A stretch of 64,000 nucleotides of DNA, from positions 1 to 64,000 of the forward strand of contig JBBELK010000505.1 of NCBI GenBank assembly GCA_037783545.1, written 5' to 3'. The notes under the pieces were generated by a model, which worked only from the letters and a program-made list of their open reading frames with translations, made no database searches and was not told the DNA's origin. A program made the position numbers and the translations under genes. The DNA is from Henricia sp. BOLD:AAB3569 (taxonomy: Eukaryota > Echinodermata > Asteroidea > Spinulosida > Echinasteridae). Positions 24,666-39,800 of the stretch are shown one piece after another. The number at the start of each line of letters is the position of its first letter. Within the stretch, counting starts at the first letter, position 1.

Positions 24666-27600
24666 GTGTGTCCCAAATGCCGGCAAATTTGGAAATCAAG
24701 GAGTTTTCCAACCAACTTCAAATTTTGCATGCTCCAAACTGTATATATTCCGCACTTGTCATGCAAAATTGACAGATTTTCGCTGGGAAATGACGGAGAA
24801 ATGTCAGAGTTTAGGGAAAGCGGAGCTCGGCTACCTGGTTATTCCCCTAACCGTGGCTGTTGGGACACCCTGCGCTGCGCTTGTGTACATTTGTACGGCC
24901 GTTGACTCACCCCAGATTGTGACGGGAATTAGGTCAAAGTGTGTCCCAAATGCCGGCAAATTTGGAAATCAAGGAATTTTCCAACCAACTTCAAATTTTG
25001 CATGCTCCAAACTGTATATATTCCGCACTTGTCATGCAAAATTGACAGATTTTCGCTGGGAAATGACGGAGAAATTTCAGAGTTTAGGGAAAGCGGAGCT
25101 CGGCTACGTGGTTATTCCCCTTACCGTGGCTGTTGGGACACCCTGCGCTGCGCTTGTGTATATTTGTACGGCCGTTGACTCACCCCAGATTGTGACGAGA
25201 ATTAGGTCAAAGTCTGTCCCAAATGCCGGCAAATTTGGAAATCAAGGAATTTTCCAACCAACTTCAAATTTTGCATGCTCCAAACTGTATATATTCCGCA
25301 CTTGTCATGCAAAATTGACAGATTTTCGCTGGGAAATGACGGAGAAATTTCAGAGTTTAGGGAAAGCGGAGCTCGGCTACGTGGTTATTCCCCTAACCGT
25401 GGCTGTTGGGACACCCTGCGCTGCGCATGCGCTGGTGTACATTTGTACGGCCGTTGACTCACCCCAGATTGTGACGGGAATTAGGTCAAAGTGTGTCCCA
25501 AATGCCGGCAAATTTGGAAATCAAGGAATTTTCCAACCAACTTCAAATTTTGCATGCTCCAAACTGTATATATTCCGCACTTGTCATGCAAAATTGACAG
25601 ATTTTCGCTAAGAAATGACGGAGAAATGTCAGAGTTTACGGAAAGCGGAGCTCGGCTACGTGGTTATTCCCCTAACCGTGGCTGTTGGGACACCCTGCGC
25701 TGCGCTGGTGTACATTTGTACGGCCGTTGACTCACCCCAGATTGTGACGGGAATTAGGTCAAAGTGTGTCCCAAATGCCGGCAAATTTGGAAATCAAGGA
25801 ATTTTCCAACCAACTTCAAATTTTGCATGCTCCAAACTGTATATATTCCGCACTTGTCATGCAAAATTGACAGATTTTCGCTGGGAAATGACGGAGAAAT
25901 TTCAGAGTTTAGGGAAAGCGGAGCTCGGCTACGTGGTTATTCCCCTAACCGTGGCTGTTGGGACACCCTGCGCTGCGCTGGTGTACATTTGTACGGCCGT
26001 TGACTCACCCCAGATTGTGACGGGAATTAGGTCAAAGTGTGTCCCAAATGCCGGCAAATTTGGAAATCAAGGAATTTTCCAACCAACTTCAAATTTTGCA
26101 TGCTCCAAACTGTATATATTCCGCACTTGTCATGCAAAATTGACAGATTTTCGCTGGGAAATGACGGAGAAATTTCAGAGTTTAGGGAAAGCGGAGCTCG
26201 GCTACGTGGTTATTCCCCTAACCGTGGCTGTTGGGACACCCTGCGCTGCGCATGCGCTGGTGTACATTTGTACGGCCGTTGACTCACCCCAGATTGTGAA
26301 GGGAATTAGGTCAAAGTGTGTCCCAAATGCCGGCAAATTTGGAAATCAAGGAATTTTCCAACCAACTTCAAATTGTGCATGCTCCAAACTGTATATATTC
26401 CGCACTTGTCATGCAAAATTTACAGATTTTCGCTGGGAAATGACGGAGAAATTTCAGAGTTTAGGGAAAGCGGAGCTCGGCTATGTGGTTATTCCTCTAA
26501 CCGTGGCTGTTGGGACACCCTGCGCTGCGCATGCGCTGGTGTACATTTGTACGGCCGTTGACTCACCCCAGATTGTGACGGGAATTAGGTCAAAGTGTGT
26601 CCCAAATGCCGGCAAATTTGGAAATCAAGGAATTTTCCAACCAACTTCAAATTTTGCATGCTCCAAACTGTATATATTCCGCACTTGTCATGCAAAATTG
26701 ACAGATTTTCGCTGGGAAATGACGGAGAAATTTCAGAGTTTAGGGAAAGCGGAGCTCGGCTACGTGGTTATTCCCCTAACCGTGGCTGTTGGGACACCCT
26801 GCGCTGCGCATGCGCTGGTGTACATTTGTACGGCCGTTGACTCACCCCAGATTGTGACGGGAATTAGGTCAAAGTGTGTCCCAAATGCCGGCAAATTTGG
26901 AAATCAAGGAATTTTCCAACCAACTTCAAATTTTGCATGCTCCAAACTGTATATATTCCGCACTTGTCATGCAAAATTGACAGATTTTCGCTAAGAAATG
27001 ACGGAGAAATGTCAGAGTTTAGGGAAAGCGGAGCTCGGCTACGTGGTTATTCCCCTAACCGTGGCTGTTGGGACACCCTGCGCTGCGCTGGTGTACATTT
27101 GTACGGCCGTTGACTCACCCCAGATTGTGACGGGAATTAGGTCAAAGTGTGTCCCAAATGCCGGCAAATTTGGAAATCAAGGAATTTTCCAACCAACTTC
27201 AAATTTTGCATGCTCCAAACTGTATATATTCCGCACTTGTCATGCAAAATTGACAGATTTTCGCTGGGAAATGACGGAGAAATTTCAGAGTTTAGGGAAA
27301 GCGGAGCTCGGCTACGTGGTTATTCCCCTAACCGTGGCTGTTGGGACACCCTGCGCTGCGCTGGTGTACATTTGTACGGCCGTTGACTCACCCCAGATTG
27401 TGACGGGAATTAGGTCAAAGTGTGTCCCAAATGCCGGCAAATTTGGAAATCAAGGAATTTTCCAACCAACTTCAAATTTTGCATGCTCCAAACTGTATAT
27501 ATTCCGCACTTGTCATGCAAAATTGACAGATTTTCGCTGGGAAATGACGGAGAAATTTCAGAGTTTAGGGAAAGCGGAGCTCGGCTACGTGGTTATTCCC

Positions 27601-30600
27601 CTAACCGTGGCTGTTGGGACACCCTGCGCTGCGCTGGTGTACATTTGTACGTCCGTTGAATCACCCCAGATTGTGACGGGAATTAGGTCAAAGTGTGTCC
27701 CAAATGCCGGCAAATTTGGAAATCAAGGAATTTTCCAACCAACATCAAATTTTGCATGCTCCAAACTGTATATATTCCGCACTTGTCATGCAAAATTGAC
27801 AGATTTTCGCTGGGAAATGACGGAGAAATTTCAGAGTTTAGGGAAAGCGGAGCTCGGCTACGTGGTTATTCCCCTAACCGTGGCTGTTGGGACACCCTGC
27901 GCTGCGCATGCGCTGGTGTACATTTGTACGGCCGTTGACTCACCCCAGATTGTGAAGGGAATTAGGTCAAAGTGTGTCCCAAATGCCGGCAAATTTGGAA
28001 ATCAAGGAATTTTCCAACCAACTTCAAATTGTGCATGCTCCAAACTGTATATATTCCGCACTTGTCATGCAAAATTGACAGATTTTCGCTGGGAAATGAC
28101 GGAGAAATTTCAGAGTTTAGGGAAAGCGGAGCTCGGCTATGTGGTTATTCCTCTAACCGTGGCTGTTGGGACACCCTGCGCTGCGCATGCGCTGGTGTAC
28201 ATTTGTACGGCCGTTGACTCACCCCAGATTGTGACGGGAATTAGGTCAAAGTGTGTCCCAAATGCCGGCAAATTTGGAAATCAAGGAATTTTCCAACCAA
28301 CTTCAAATTTTGCATGCTCCAAACTGTATATATTCCGCACTTGTCATGCAAAATTGACAGATTTTCGCTGGGAAATGACGGAGAAATTTCAGAGTTTAGG
28401 GAAAGCGGAGCTCGGCTACGTGGTTATTCCCCTAACCGTGGCTGTTGGGACACCCTGCGCTGCGCATGCGCTGGTGTACATTTGTACGGCCGTTGACTCA
28501 CCCCAGATTGTGACGGGAATTAGGTCAAAGTGTGTCCCAAATGCCGGCAAATTTGGAAATCAAGGAATTTTCCAACCAACTTCAAATTTTGCATGCTCCA
28601 AACTGTATATATTCCGCACTTGTCATGCAAAATAAATTGACAGATTTTCGCTGGGAAATGACGGAGAAATTTCAGAGTTTAGGGAAAGCGGAGCTCGGCT
28701 ACGTGGTTATTCCCCTAACCGTGGCTGTTGGGACACCCTGCGCTGCGCTGGTTTACATTTGTACGGCCGTTGACTCACCCCAGATTGTGACGGGAATTAG
28801 GTCAAAGTGTGTCCCAAATGCCGGCAAATTTGGAAATCAAGGAGTTTTCCAACCAACTTCAAATTTTGCATGCTCCAAACTGTATATATTCCGCACTTGT
28901 CATGCAAAATTGACAGATTTTCGCTGGGAAATGACGGAGAAATGTCAGAGTTTAGGGAAAGCGGAGCTCGGCTACCTGGTTATTCCCCTAACCGTGGCTG
29001 TTGGGACACCCTGCGCTGCGCTTGTGTACATTTGTACGGCCGTTGACTCACCCCAGATTGTGACGGGAATTAGGTCAAAGTGTGTCCCAAATGCCGGCAA
29101 ATTTGGAAATCAAGGAATTTTCCAACCAACTTCAAATTTTGCATGCTCCAAACTGTATATATTCCGCACTTGTCATGCAAAATTGACAGATTTTCGCTGG
29201 GAAATGACGGAGAAATTTCAGAGTTTAGGGAAAGCGGAGCTCGGCTACGTGGTTATTCCCCTAACCGTGGCTGTTGGGACACCCTGCGCTGCGCTGGTGT
29301 ACATTTGTACGGCCGTTGACTCACCCCAGATTGTGACGGGAATTAGGTCAAAGTGTGTCCCAAATGCCGGCAAATTTGGAAATCAAGGAATTTTCCAACC
29401 AACTTCAAATTTTGCATGCTCCAAACTGTATATATTCCGCACTTGTCATGCAAAATTGACAGATTTTCGCTGGGAAATGACGGAGAAATTTCAGAGTTTA
29501 GGGAAAGCGGAGCTCGGCTACGTGGTTATTCCCCTAACCGTGGCTGTTGGGACACCCTGCGCTGCGCATGCGCTGGTGTACATTTGTACGGCCGTTGACT
29601 CACCCCAGATTGTGAAGGGAATTAGGTCAAAGTTTGTCCCAAATGCCGGCAAATTTGGAAATCAAGGAATTTTCCAACCAACTTCAAATTGTGCATGCTC
29701 CAAACTGTATATATTCCGCACTTGTCATGCAAAATTGACAGATTTTCGCTGGGAAATGACGGAGAAATTTCAGAGTTTAGGGAAAGCGGAGCTCGGCTAT
29801 GTGGTTATTCCTCTAACCGTGGCTGTTGGGACACCCTGCGCTGCGCATGCGCTGGTGTACATTTGTACGGCCGTTGACTCACCCCAGATTGTGACGGGAA
29901 TTAGGTCAAAGTGTGTCCCAAATGCCGGCAAATTTGGAAATCAAGGAATTTTCCAACCAACTTCAAATTTTGCATGCTCCAAACTGTATATATTCCGCAC
30001 TTGTCATGCAAAATTGACAGATTTTCGCTGGGAAATGACGGAGAAATTTCAGAGTTTAGGGAAAGCGGAGCTCGGCTACGTGGTTATTCCCCTAACCGTG
30101 GCTGTTGGGACACCCTGCGCTGCGCATGCGCTGGTGTACATTTGTACGGCCGTTGACTCACCCCAGATTGTGACGGGAATTAGGTCAAAGTGTGTCCCAA
30201 ATGCCGGCAAATTTGGAAATCAAGGAATTTTCCAACCAACTTCAAATTTTGCATGCTCCAAACTGTATATATTCCGCACTTGTCATGCAAAATTGACAGA
30301 TTTTCGCTGGGAAATGACGGAGAAATTTCAGAGTTTAGGGAAAGCGGAGCTCGGCTACGTGGTTATTCCCCTAACCGTGGCTGTTGGGACACCCTGCGCT
30401 GCGCTTGTGTACATTTGTACGGCCGTTGACTCACCCCAGATTGTGACGGGAATTAGGTCAAAGTGTGTCCCAAATGCCGGCAAATTTGGAAATCAAGGAA
30501 TTTTCCAACCAACTTCAAATTTTGCATGCTCCAAACTGTATATATTCCGCACTTGTCATGCAAAATTGACAGATTTTCGCTGGGAAATGACGGAGAAATT

Positions 30601-33600
30601 TCAGAGTTTAGGGAAAGCGGAGCTCGGCTACGTGGTTATTCCCCTAACCGTGGCTGTTGGGACACCCTGCGCTGCGCATGCGCTGGTGTACATTTGTACG
30701 GCCGTTGACTCACCCCAGATTGTGAAGGGAATTAGGTCAAAGTGTGTCCCAAATGCCGGCAAATTTGGAAATCAAGGAATTTTCCAACCAACTTCAAATT
30801 GTGCATGCTCCAAACTGTATATATTCCGCACTTGTCATGCAAAATTGACAGATTTTCGCTGGGAAATGACGGAGAAATGTCAGAGTTTAGGGAAAGCGGA
30901 GCTCGGCTACCTGGTTATTCCCCTAACCGTGGCTGTTGGGACACCCTGCGCTGCGCTTGTGTACATTTGTACGGCCGTTGACTCACCCCAGATTGTGACG
31001 GGAATTAGGTCAAAGTGTGTCCCAAATGCCGGCAAATTTGGAAATCAAGGAATTTTCCAACCAACTTCAAATTTTGCATGCTCCAAACTGTATATATTCC
31101 GCACTTGTCATGCAAAATTGACAGATTTTCGCTAGGAAATGAAGGAGAAATTTCAGAGTTTAGGGAAAGCGAAGCTCGGCTACGTGGTTATTCCCCTCAC
31201 CGTGGCTGTTGGGACACCCTGCGCTGCGCTGGTGTACATTTGTACGGCCGTTGACTCACCCCAGATTGTGACGGGAATTAGGTCAAAGTGTGTCCCAAAT
31301 GCCGGCAAATTTGGAAATCAAGGAATTTTCCAACCAACATCAAATTTTGCATGCTCCAAACTGTATATATTCCGCACTTGTCATGCAAAATTGACAGATT
31401 TTCGCTGGGAAATGACGGAGAAATTTCAGAGTTTAGGGAAAGCGGAGCTCGGCTACGTGGTTATTCCCCTAACCGTGGCTGTTGGGACACCCTGCGCTGC
31501 GCTTGTGTACATTTGTACGGCCGTTGACTCACCCCAGATTGTGAAGGGAATTAGGTCAAAGTGTGTCCCAAATGCCGGCAAATTTGGAAATCAAGGAATT
31601 TTCCAACCAACTTCAAATTGTGCATGCTCCAAACTGTATATATTCCGCACTTGTCATGCAAAATTGACAGATTTTCGCTGGGAAATGACGGAGAAATTTC
31701 AGAGTTTAGGGAAAGCGGAGCTCGGCTACGTGGTTATTCCCCTAACCGTGGCTGTTGGGACACCCTGCGCTGCGCATGCGCTGGTGTACATTTGTACGGC
31801 CGTTGACTCACCCCAGATTGTGACGGGAATTAGGTCAAAGTGTGTCCCAAATGCCGGCAAATTTGGAAATCAAGGAATTTTCCAACCAACTTCAAATTTT
31901 GCATGCTCCAAACTGTATATATTCCGCACTTGTCATGCAAAATTGACAGATTTTCGCTGGGAAATGACGGAGAAATTTCAGAGTTTAGGGAAAGCGGAGC
32001 TCGGCTACGTGGTTATTCCCCTAACCGTGGCTGTTGGGACACCCTGCGCTGCGCTGGTGTACATTTGTACGGCCGTTGACTCACCCCAGATTGTGACGGG
32101 AATTAGGTCAAAGTGTGTCCCAAATGCCGGCAAATTTGGAAATCAAGGAGTTTTCCAACCAACTTCAAATTTTGCATGCTCCAAACTGTATATATTCCGC
32201 ACTTGTCATGCAAAATTGACAGATTTTCGCTGGGAAATGACGGAGAAATGTCAGAGTTTAGGGAAAGCGGAGCTCGGCTACCTGGTTATTCCCCTAACCG
32301 TGGCTGTTGGGACACCCTGCGCTGCGCTTGTGTACATTTGTACGGCCGTTGACTCACCCCAGATTGTGACGGGAATTAGGTCAAAGTGTGTCCCAAATGC
32401 CGGCAAATTTGGAAATCAAGGAATTTTCCAACCAACTTCAAATTTTGCATGCTCCAAACTGTATATATTCCGCACTTGTCATGCAAAATTGACAGATTTT
32501 CGCTGGGAAATGACGGAGAAATTTCAGAGTTTAGGGAAAGCGGAGCTCGGCTACGTGGTTATTCCCCTTACCGTGGCTGTTGGGACACCCTGCGCTGCGC
32601 TTGTGTATATTTGTACGGCCGTTGACTCACCCCAGATTGTGACGAGAATTAGGTCAAAGTCTGTCCCAAATGCCGGCAAATTTGGAAATCAAGGAATTTT
32701 CCAACCAACTTCAAATTTTGCATGCTCCAAACTGTATATATTCCGCACTTGTCATGCAAAATTGACAGATTTTCGCTGGGAAATGACGGAGAAATTTCAG
32801 AGTTTAGGGAAAGCGGAGCTCGGCTACGTGGTTATTCCCCTAACCGTGGCTGTTGGGACACCCTGCGCTGCGCATGCGCTGGTGTACATTTGTACGGCCG
32901 TTGACTCACCCCAGATTGTGACGGGAATTAGGTCAAAGTGTGTCCCAAATGCCGGCAAATTTGGAAATCAAGGAATTTTCCAACCAACTTCAAATTTTGC
33001 ATGCTCCAAACTGTATATATTCCGCACTTGTCATGCAAAATTGACAGATTTTCGCTAAGAAATGACGGAGAAATGTCAGAGTTTAGGGAAAGCGGAGCTC
33101 GGCTACGTGGTTATCCCCCTAACCGTGGCTGTTGGGACACCCTGCGCTGCGCTGGTGTACATTTGTACGGCCGTTGACTCACCCCAGATTGTGACGGGAA
33201 TTAGGTCAAAGTGTGTCCCAAATGCCGGCAAATTTGGAAATCAAGGAATTTTCCAACCAACTTCAAATTTTGCATGCTCCAAACTGTATATATTCCGCAC
33301 TTGTCATGCAAAATTGACAGATTTTCGCTGGGAAATGACGGAGAAATTTCAGAGTTTAGGGAAAGCGGAGCTCGGCTACGTGGTTATTCCCCTAACCGTG
33401 GCTGTTGGGACACCCTGCGCTGCGCTGGTGTACATTTGTACGGCCGTTGACTCACCCCAGATTGTGACGGGAATTAGGTCAAAGTGTGTCCCAAATGCCG
33501 GCAAATTTGGAAATCAAGGAATTTTCCAACCAACTTCAAATTTTGCATGCTCCAAACTGTATATATTCCGCACTTGTCATGCAAAATTGACAGATTTTCG

Positions 33601-36600
33601 CTGGGAAATGACGGAGAAATTTCAGAGTTTAGGGAAAGCGGAGCTCGGCTACGTGGTTATTCCCCTAACCGTGGCTGTTGGGACACCCTGCGCTGCGCTG
33701 GTGTACATTTGTACGTCCGTTGAATCACCCCAGATTGTGACGGGAATTAGGTCAAAGTGTGTCCCAAATGCCGGCAAATTTGGAAATCAAGGAATTTTCC
33801 AACCAACATCAAATTTTGCATGCTCCAAACTGTATATATTCCGCACTTGTCATGCAAAATTGACAGATTTTCGCTGGGAAATGACGGAGAAATTTCAGAG
33901 TTTAGGGAAAGCGGAGCTCGGCTACGTGGTTATTCCCCTAACCGTGGCTGTTGGGACACCCTGCGCTGCGCATGCGCTGGTGTACATTTGTACGGCCGTT
34001 GACTCACCCCAGATTGTGACGGGAATTAGGTCAAAGTGTGTCCCAAATGCCGGCAAATTTGGAAATCAAGGAATTTTCCAACCAACTTCAAATTTTGCAT
34101 GCTCCAAACTGTATATATTCCGCACTTGTCATGCAAAATTGACAGATTTTCGCTGGGAAATGACGGAGAAATTTCAGAGTTTAGGGAAAGCGGAGCTCGG
34201 CTACGTGGTTATTCCCCTAACCGTGGCTGTTGGGACACCCTGCGCTGCGCTGGTGTACATTTGTACGTCCGTTGAATCACCCCAGATTGTGACGGGAATT
34301 AGGTCAAAGTGTGTCCCAAATGCCGGCAAATTTGGAAATCAAGGAATTTTCCAACCAACATCAAATTTTGCATGCTCCAAACTGTATATATTCCGCACTT
34401 GTCATGCAAAATTGACAGATTTTCGCTGGGAAATGACGGAGAAATTTCAGAGTTTAGGGAAAGCGGAGCTCGGCTACGTGGTTATTCCCCTAACCGTGGC
34501 TGTTGGGACACCCTGCGCTGCGCATGCGCTGGTGTACATTTGTACGGCCGTTGACTCACCCCAGATTGTGAAGGGAATTAGGTCAAAGTGTGTCCCAAAT
34601 GCCGGCAAATTTGGAAATCAAGGAATTTTCCAACCAACTTCAAATTGTGCATGCTCCAAACTGTATATATTCCGCACTTGTCATGCAAAATTGACAGATT
34701 TTCGCTGGGAAATGACGGAGAAATTTCAGAGTTTAGGGAAAGCGGAGCTCGGCTATGTGGTTATTCCTCTAACCGTGGCTGTTGGTACACCCTGCGCTGC
34801 GCATGCGCTGGTGTACATTTGTACGGCCGTTGACTCACCCCAGATTGTGACGGGAATTAGGTCAAAGTGTGTCCCAAATGCCGGCAAATTTGGAAATCAA
34901 GGAATTTTCCAACCAACTTCAAATTTTGCATGCTCCAAACTGTATATATTCCGCACTTGTCATGCAAAATTGACAGATTTTCGCTGGGAAATGACGGAGA
35001 AATTTCAGAGTTTAGGGAAAGCGGAGCTCGGCTACGTGGTTATTCCCCTAACCGTGGCTGTTGGGACACCCTGCGCTGCGCTGGTGTACATTTGTACGGC
35101 CGTTGACTCACCCCAGATTGTGACGGGAATTAGGTCAAAGTGTGTCCCAAATGCCGGCAAATTTGGAAATCAAGGAATTTTCCAACCAACTTCAAATTTT
35201 GCATGCTCCAAACTGTATATATTCCGCACTTGTCATGCAAAATTGACAGATTTTCGCTGGGAAATGACGGAGAAATTTCAGAGTTTAGGGAAAGCGGAGC
35301 TCGGCTACGTGGTTATTCCCCTAACCGTGGCTGTTGGGACACCCTGCGCTGCGCATGCGCTGGTGTACATTTGTACGGCCGTTGACTCACCCCAGATTGT
35401 GAAGGGAATTAGGTCAAAGTGTGTCCCAAATGCCGGCAAATTTGGAAATCAAGGAATTTTCCAACCAACTTCAAATTGTGCATGCTCCAAACTGTATATA
35501 TTCCGCACTTGTCATGCAAAATTGACAGATTTTCGCTGGGAAATGACGGAGAAATTTCAGAGTTTAGGGAAAGCGGAGCTCGGCTATGTGGTTATTCCTC
35601 TAACCGTGGCTGTTGGGACACCCTGCGCTGCGCATGCGCTGGTGTACATTTGTACGGCCGTTGACTCATCCCAGATTGTGACGGGAATTAGGTCAAAGTG
35701 TGTCCCAAATGCCGGCAAATTTGGAAATCAAGGAATTTTCCAACCAACTTCAAATTTTGCATGCTCCAAACTGTATATATTCCGCACTTGTCATGCAAAA
35801 TTGACAGATTTTCGCTGGGAAATGACGGAGAAATTTCAGAGTTTAGGGAAAGCGGAGCTCGGCTACGTGGTTATTCCCCTAACCGTGGCTGTTGGGACAC
35901 CCTGCGCTGCGCATGCGCTGGTGTACATTTGTACGGCCGTTGACTCACCCCAGATTGTGACGGGAATTAGGTCAAAGTGTGTCCCAAATGCCGGCAAATT
36001 TGGAAATCAAGGAATTTTCCAACCAACTTCAAATTTTGCATGCTCCAAACTGTATATATTCCGCACTTGTCATGCAAAATTGACAGATTTTCGCTGGGAA
36101 ATGACGGAGAAATGTCAGAGTTTAGGGAAAGCGGAGCTCGGCTACCTGGTTATTCCCCTAACCGTGGCTGTTGGGACACCCTGCGCTGCGCTTGTGTACA
36201 TTTGTACGGCCGTTGACTCACCCCAGATTGTGACGGGAATTAGGTCAAAGTGTGTCCCAAATGCCGGCAAATTTGGAAATCAAGGAATTTTCCAACCAAC
36301 TTCAAATTTTGCATGCTCCAAACTGTATATATTCCGCACTTGTCATGCAAAATTGACAGATTTTCGCTGGGAAATGACGGAGAAATTTCAGAGTTTAGGG
36401 AAAGCGGAGCTCGGCTACGTGGTTATTCCCCTAACCGTGGCTGTTGGGACACCCTGCGCTGCGCTGGTGTACATTTGTACGGCCGTTGACTCACCCCAGA
36501 TTGTGACGGGAATTAGGTCAAAGTGTGTCCCAAATGCCGGCAAATTTGGAAATCAAGGAATTTTCCAACCAACTTCAAATTTTGCATGCTCCAAACTGTA

Positions 36601-36801
36601 TATATTCCGCACTTGTCATGCAAAATTGACAGATTTTCGCTGGGAAATGACGGAGAAATTTCAGAGTTTAGGGAAAGCGGAGCTCGGCTACGTGGTTATT
36701 CCCCTAACCGTGGCTGTTGGGACACCCTGCGCTGCGCATGCGCTGGTGTACATTTGTACGGCCGTTGACTCACCCCAGATTGTGACGGGAATTAGGTCAA
36801 A
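24666..36801. repeat. Mosaic of long-range duplicated blocks
   Basis: Several segments occur twice at constant offsets. The block 24393-26036 matches 31840-33483 (offset 7447) through the ordered markers ggagttttcc, ccccttacc plus tgtatattt, gacgagaatt plus aagtctgtcc, and cgctaagaaatg. The block 26874-27971 matches 32938-34035 (offset 6064) through cgctaagaaatg, gtacgtccgttgaatc and accaacatcaaat. At 34036-34587 a two-monomer (552-bp) unit carrying gtacgtccgttgaatc is a tandem duplicate of 33484-34035, and units beyond it keep step at 6064+552 (27972 with 34588). Many 279-bp monomers occur. A single 4-bp insertion at about 28630 is the only frame-breaking indel. Confidence 0.82.
28626..28635. 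other. Four-base insertion in one monomer
   Basis: The sequence catgcaaaataaattgac replaces catgcaaaattgac, a 4-bp gain most simply read as a duplication of aaat or ataa. This is the only monomer between about 6.8 and 44.2 kb whose length is not 273 or 279. It introduces a TAA, shifts the frame and also enlarges the right arm of the long dyad. Confidence 0.85.
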
Positions 36802-39800
36802 GTGTGTCCCAAATGCCGGCAAATTTGGAAATCAAGGAATTTTCCAACCAACTTCAAATTTTGCATTCTCCAAACTGTATATATTCCGCACTTGTCATGC
36901 AAAATTGACAGATTTTCGCTAAGAAATGACGGAGAAATGTCAGAGTTTAGGGAAAGCGGAGCTCGGCTACGTGGTTATTCCCCTAACCGTGGCTGTTGGG
37001 ACACCCTGCGCTGCGCTGGTGTACATTTGTACGGCCGTTGACTCACCCCAGATTGTGACGGGAATTAGGTCAAAGTGTGTCCCAAATGCCGGCAAATTTG
37101 GAAATCAAGGAATTTTCCAACCAACTTCAAATTGTGCATGCTCCAAACTGTATATATTCCGCACTTGTCATGCAAAATTGACAGATTTTCGCTGGGAAAT
37201 GACGGAGAAATTTCAGAGTTTAGGGAAAGCGGAGCTCGGCTACGTGGTTATTCCCCTAACTGTGGCTGTTGGGACACCCTGCGCTGCGCTTGTGTACATT
37301 TGTACGGCCGTTGACTCACCCCAGATTGTGACGGGAATTAGGTCAAAGTGTGTCCCAAATGCCGGCAAATTTGGAAATCAACGAATTTTCCAACCAACTT
37401 CAAATTTTGCATGCTCCAAACTGTATATATTCCGCACTTGTCATGCAAAATTGACAGATTTTCGCTGGGAAATGACGGAGAAATTTCAGAGTTTAGGGAA
37501 AGCGGAGCTCGGCTACTTGGTTATTCCCCTAACCGTGGCTGTTGGGACACCCTGCGCTGCGCTGGTGTACATTTGTACGGCCGTTGAATCACCCCAGATT
37601 GTGACGGGAATTAGGTCAAAGTGTGTCCCAAATGCCGGCAAATTTGGAAATCAAGGAATTTTCCAACCAACTTCAAATTTTGCATGCTCCAAACTGTATA
37701 TATTCCGCACTTGTCATGCAAAATTGACAGATTTTCGCTGGAAAATGACTGAGAAATTTCAGAGTTTACGGAAAGCGGAGCTCGGCTACGTGGTTATTCC
37801 CCTAACCGTGGCTGTTGGGACACCCTGCGCTGCGCTTGTGTACATTTGTACGGCCGTTGACTCACCCCAGATTGTGACGGGAATTAGGTCAAAGTGTGTC
37901 CCAAATGCCGGCAAATTTGGAAATCAAGGAATTTTCCAACCAACTTCAAATTTTGCATGCTCCAAACTGTATATATTCCGCACTTGTCATGCAAAATTGA
38001 CAGATTTTCGCTGGGAAATGACGGAGAAATTTCAGAGTTTAGGGAAAGCGGAGCTCGGCTACGTGGTTATTCCCCTAACCGTGGCTGTTGGGACACCCTG
38101 CGCTGCGCTGGTGTACATTTGTACGGCCGTTGACTCACCCCAGATTGTGACGGGAATTAGGTCAAAGTGTGTCCCAAATGCCGGCAAATTTGGAAATCAA
38201 GGAATTTTCCAACCAACTTCAAATTTTGCATGCTCCAAACTGTATATATTCCGCACTTGTCATGCAAAATTGACAGATTTTCGCTGGGAAATGACGGAGA
38301 AATTTCAGAGTTTAGGGAAAGCGTAGCTCGGCTACGTGGTTATTCCCCTTACCGTGGCTGTTGGGACACCCTGCGCTGCGCTTGTGTATATTTGTACGGC
38401 CGTTGACTCACCCCAGATTGTGACGAGAATTAGGTCAAAGTCTGTCCCAAATGCCGGCAAATTTGGAAATCAAGGAATTTTCCAACCAACTTCAAATTTT
38501 GCATGCTCCAAACTGTATATATTCCGCACTTGTCATGCAAAATTGACAGATTTTCGCTGGGAAATGACGGAGAAATTTCAGAGTTTAGGGAAAGCGGAGC
38601 TCGGCTACTTGGTTATTCCCCTAACCGTGGCTGTTGGGACACCCTGCGCTGCGCTGGTGTACATTTGTACGGCCGTTGAATCACCCCAGATTGTGACGGG
38701 AATTAGGTCAAAGTGTGTCCCAAATGCCGGCAAATTTGGAAATCAAGGAATTTTCCAACCAACTTCAAATTTTGCATGCTCCAAACTGTATATATTCCGC
38801 ACTTGTCATGCAAAATTGACAGATTTTCGCTGGGAAATGACTGAGAAATTTCAGAGTTTACGGAAAGCGGAGCTCGGCTACGTGGTTATTCCCCTAACCG
38901 TGGCTGTTGGGACACCCTGCGCTGCGCTTGTGTATATTTGTACGGCCGTTGACTCACCCCAGATTGTGACGAGAATTAGGTCAAAGTCTGTCCCAAATGC
39001 CGGCAAATTTGGAAATCAAGGAATTTTCCAACCAACTTCAAATTTTGCATGCTCCAAACTGTATATATTCCGCACTTGTCATGCAAAATTGACAGATTTT
39101 CGCTGGGAAATGACGGAGAAATTTCAGAGTTTAGGGAAAGCGGAGCTCGGCTACGTGGTTATTCCCCTAACCGTGGCTGTTGGGACACCCTGCGCTGCGC
39201 ATGCGCTGGTGTACATTTGTACGGCCGTTGACTCACCCCAGATTGTGACGGGAATTAGGTCAAAGTGTGTCCCAAATGCCGGCAAATTTGGAAATCAAGG
39301 AATTTTCCAACCAACTTCAAATTTTGCATGCTCCAAACTGTATATATTCCGCACTTGTCATGCAAAATTGACAGATTTTCGCTAAGAAATGACGGAGAAA
39401 TGTCAGAGTTTAGGGAAAGCGGAGCTCGGCTACGTGGTTATTCCCCTAACCGTGGCTGTTGGGACACCCTGCGCTGCGCTGGTGTACATTTGTACGGCCG
39501 TTGACTCACCCCAGATTGTGACGGGAATTAGGTCAAAGTGTGTCCCAAATGCCGGCAAATTTGGAAATCAAGGAATTTTCCAACCAACTTCAAATTTTGC
39601 ATGCTCCAAACTGTATATATTCCGCACTTGTCATGCAAAATTGACAGATTTTCGCTGGGAAATGACGGAGAAATTTCAGAGTTTAGGGAAAGCGGAGCTC
39701 GGCTACGTGGTTATTCCCCTAACCGTGGCTGTTGGGACACCCTGCGCTGCGCTGGTGTACATTTGTACGGCCGTTGACTCACCCCAGATTGTGACGGGAA

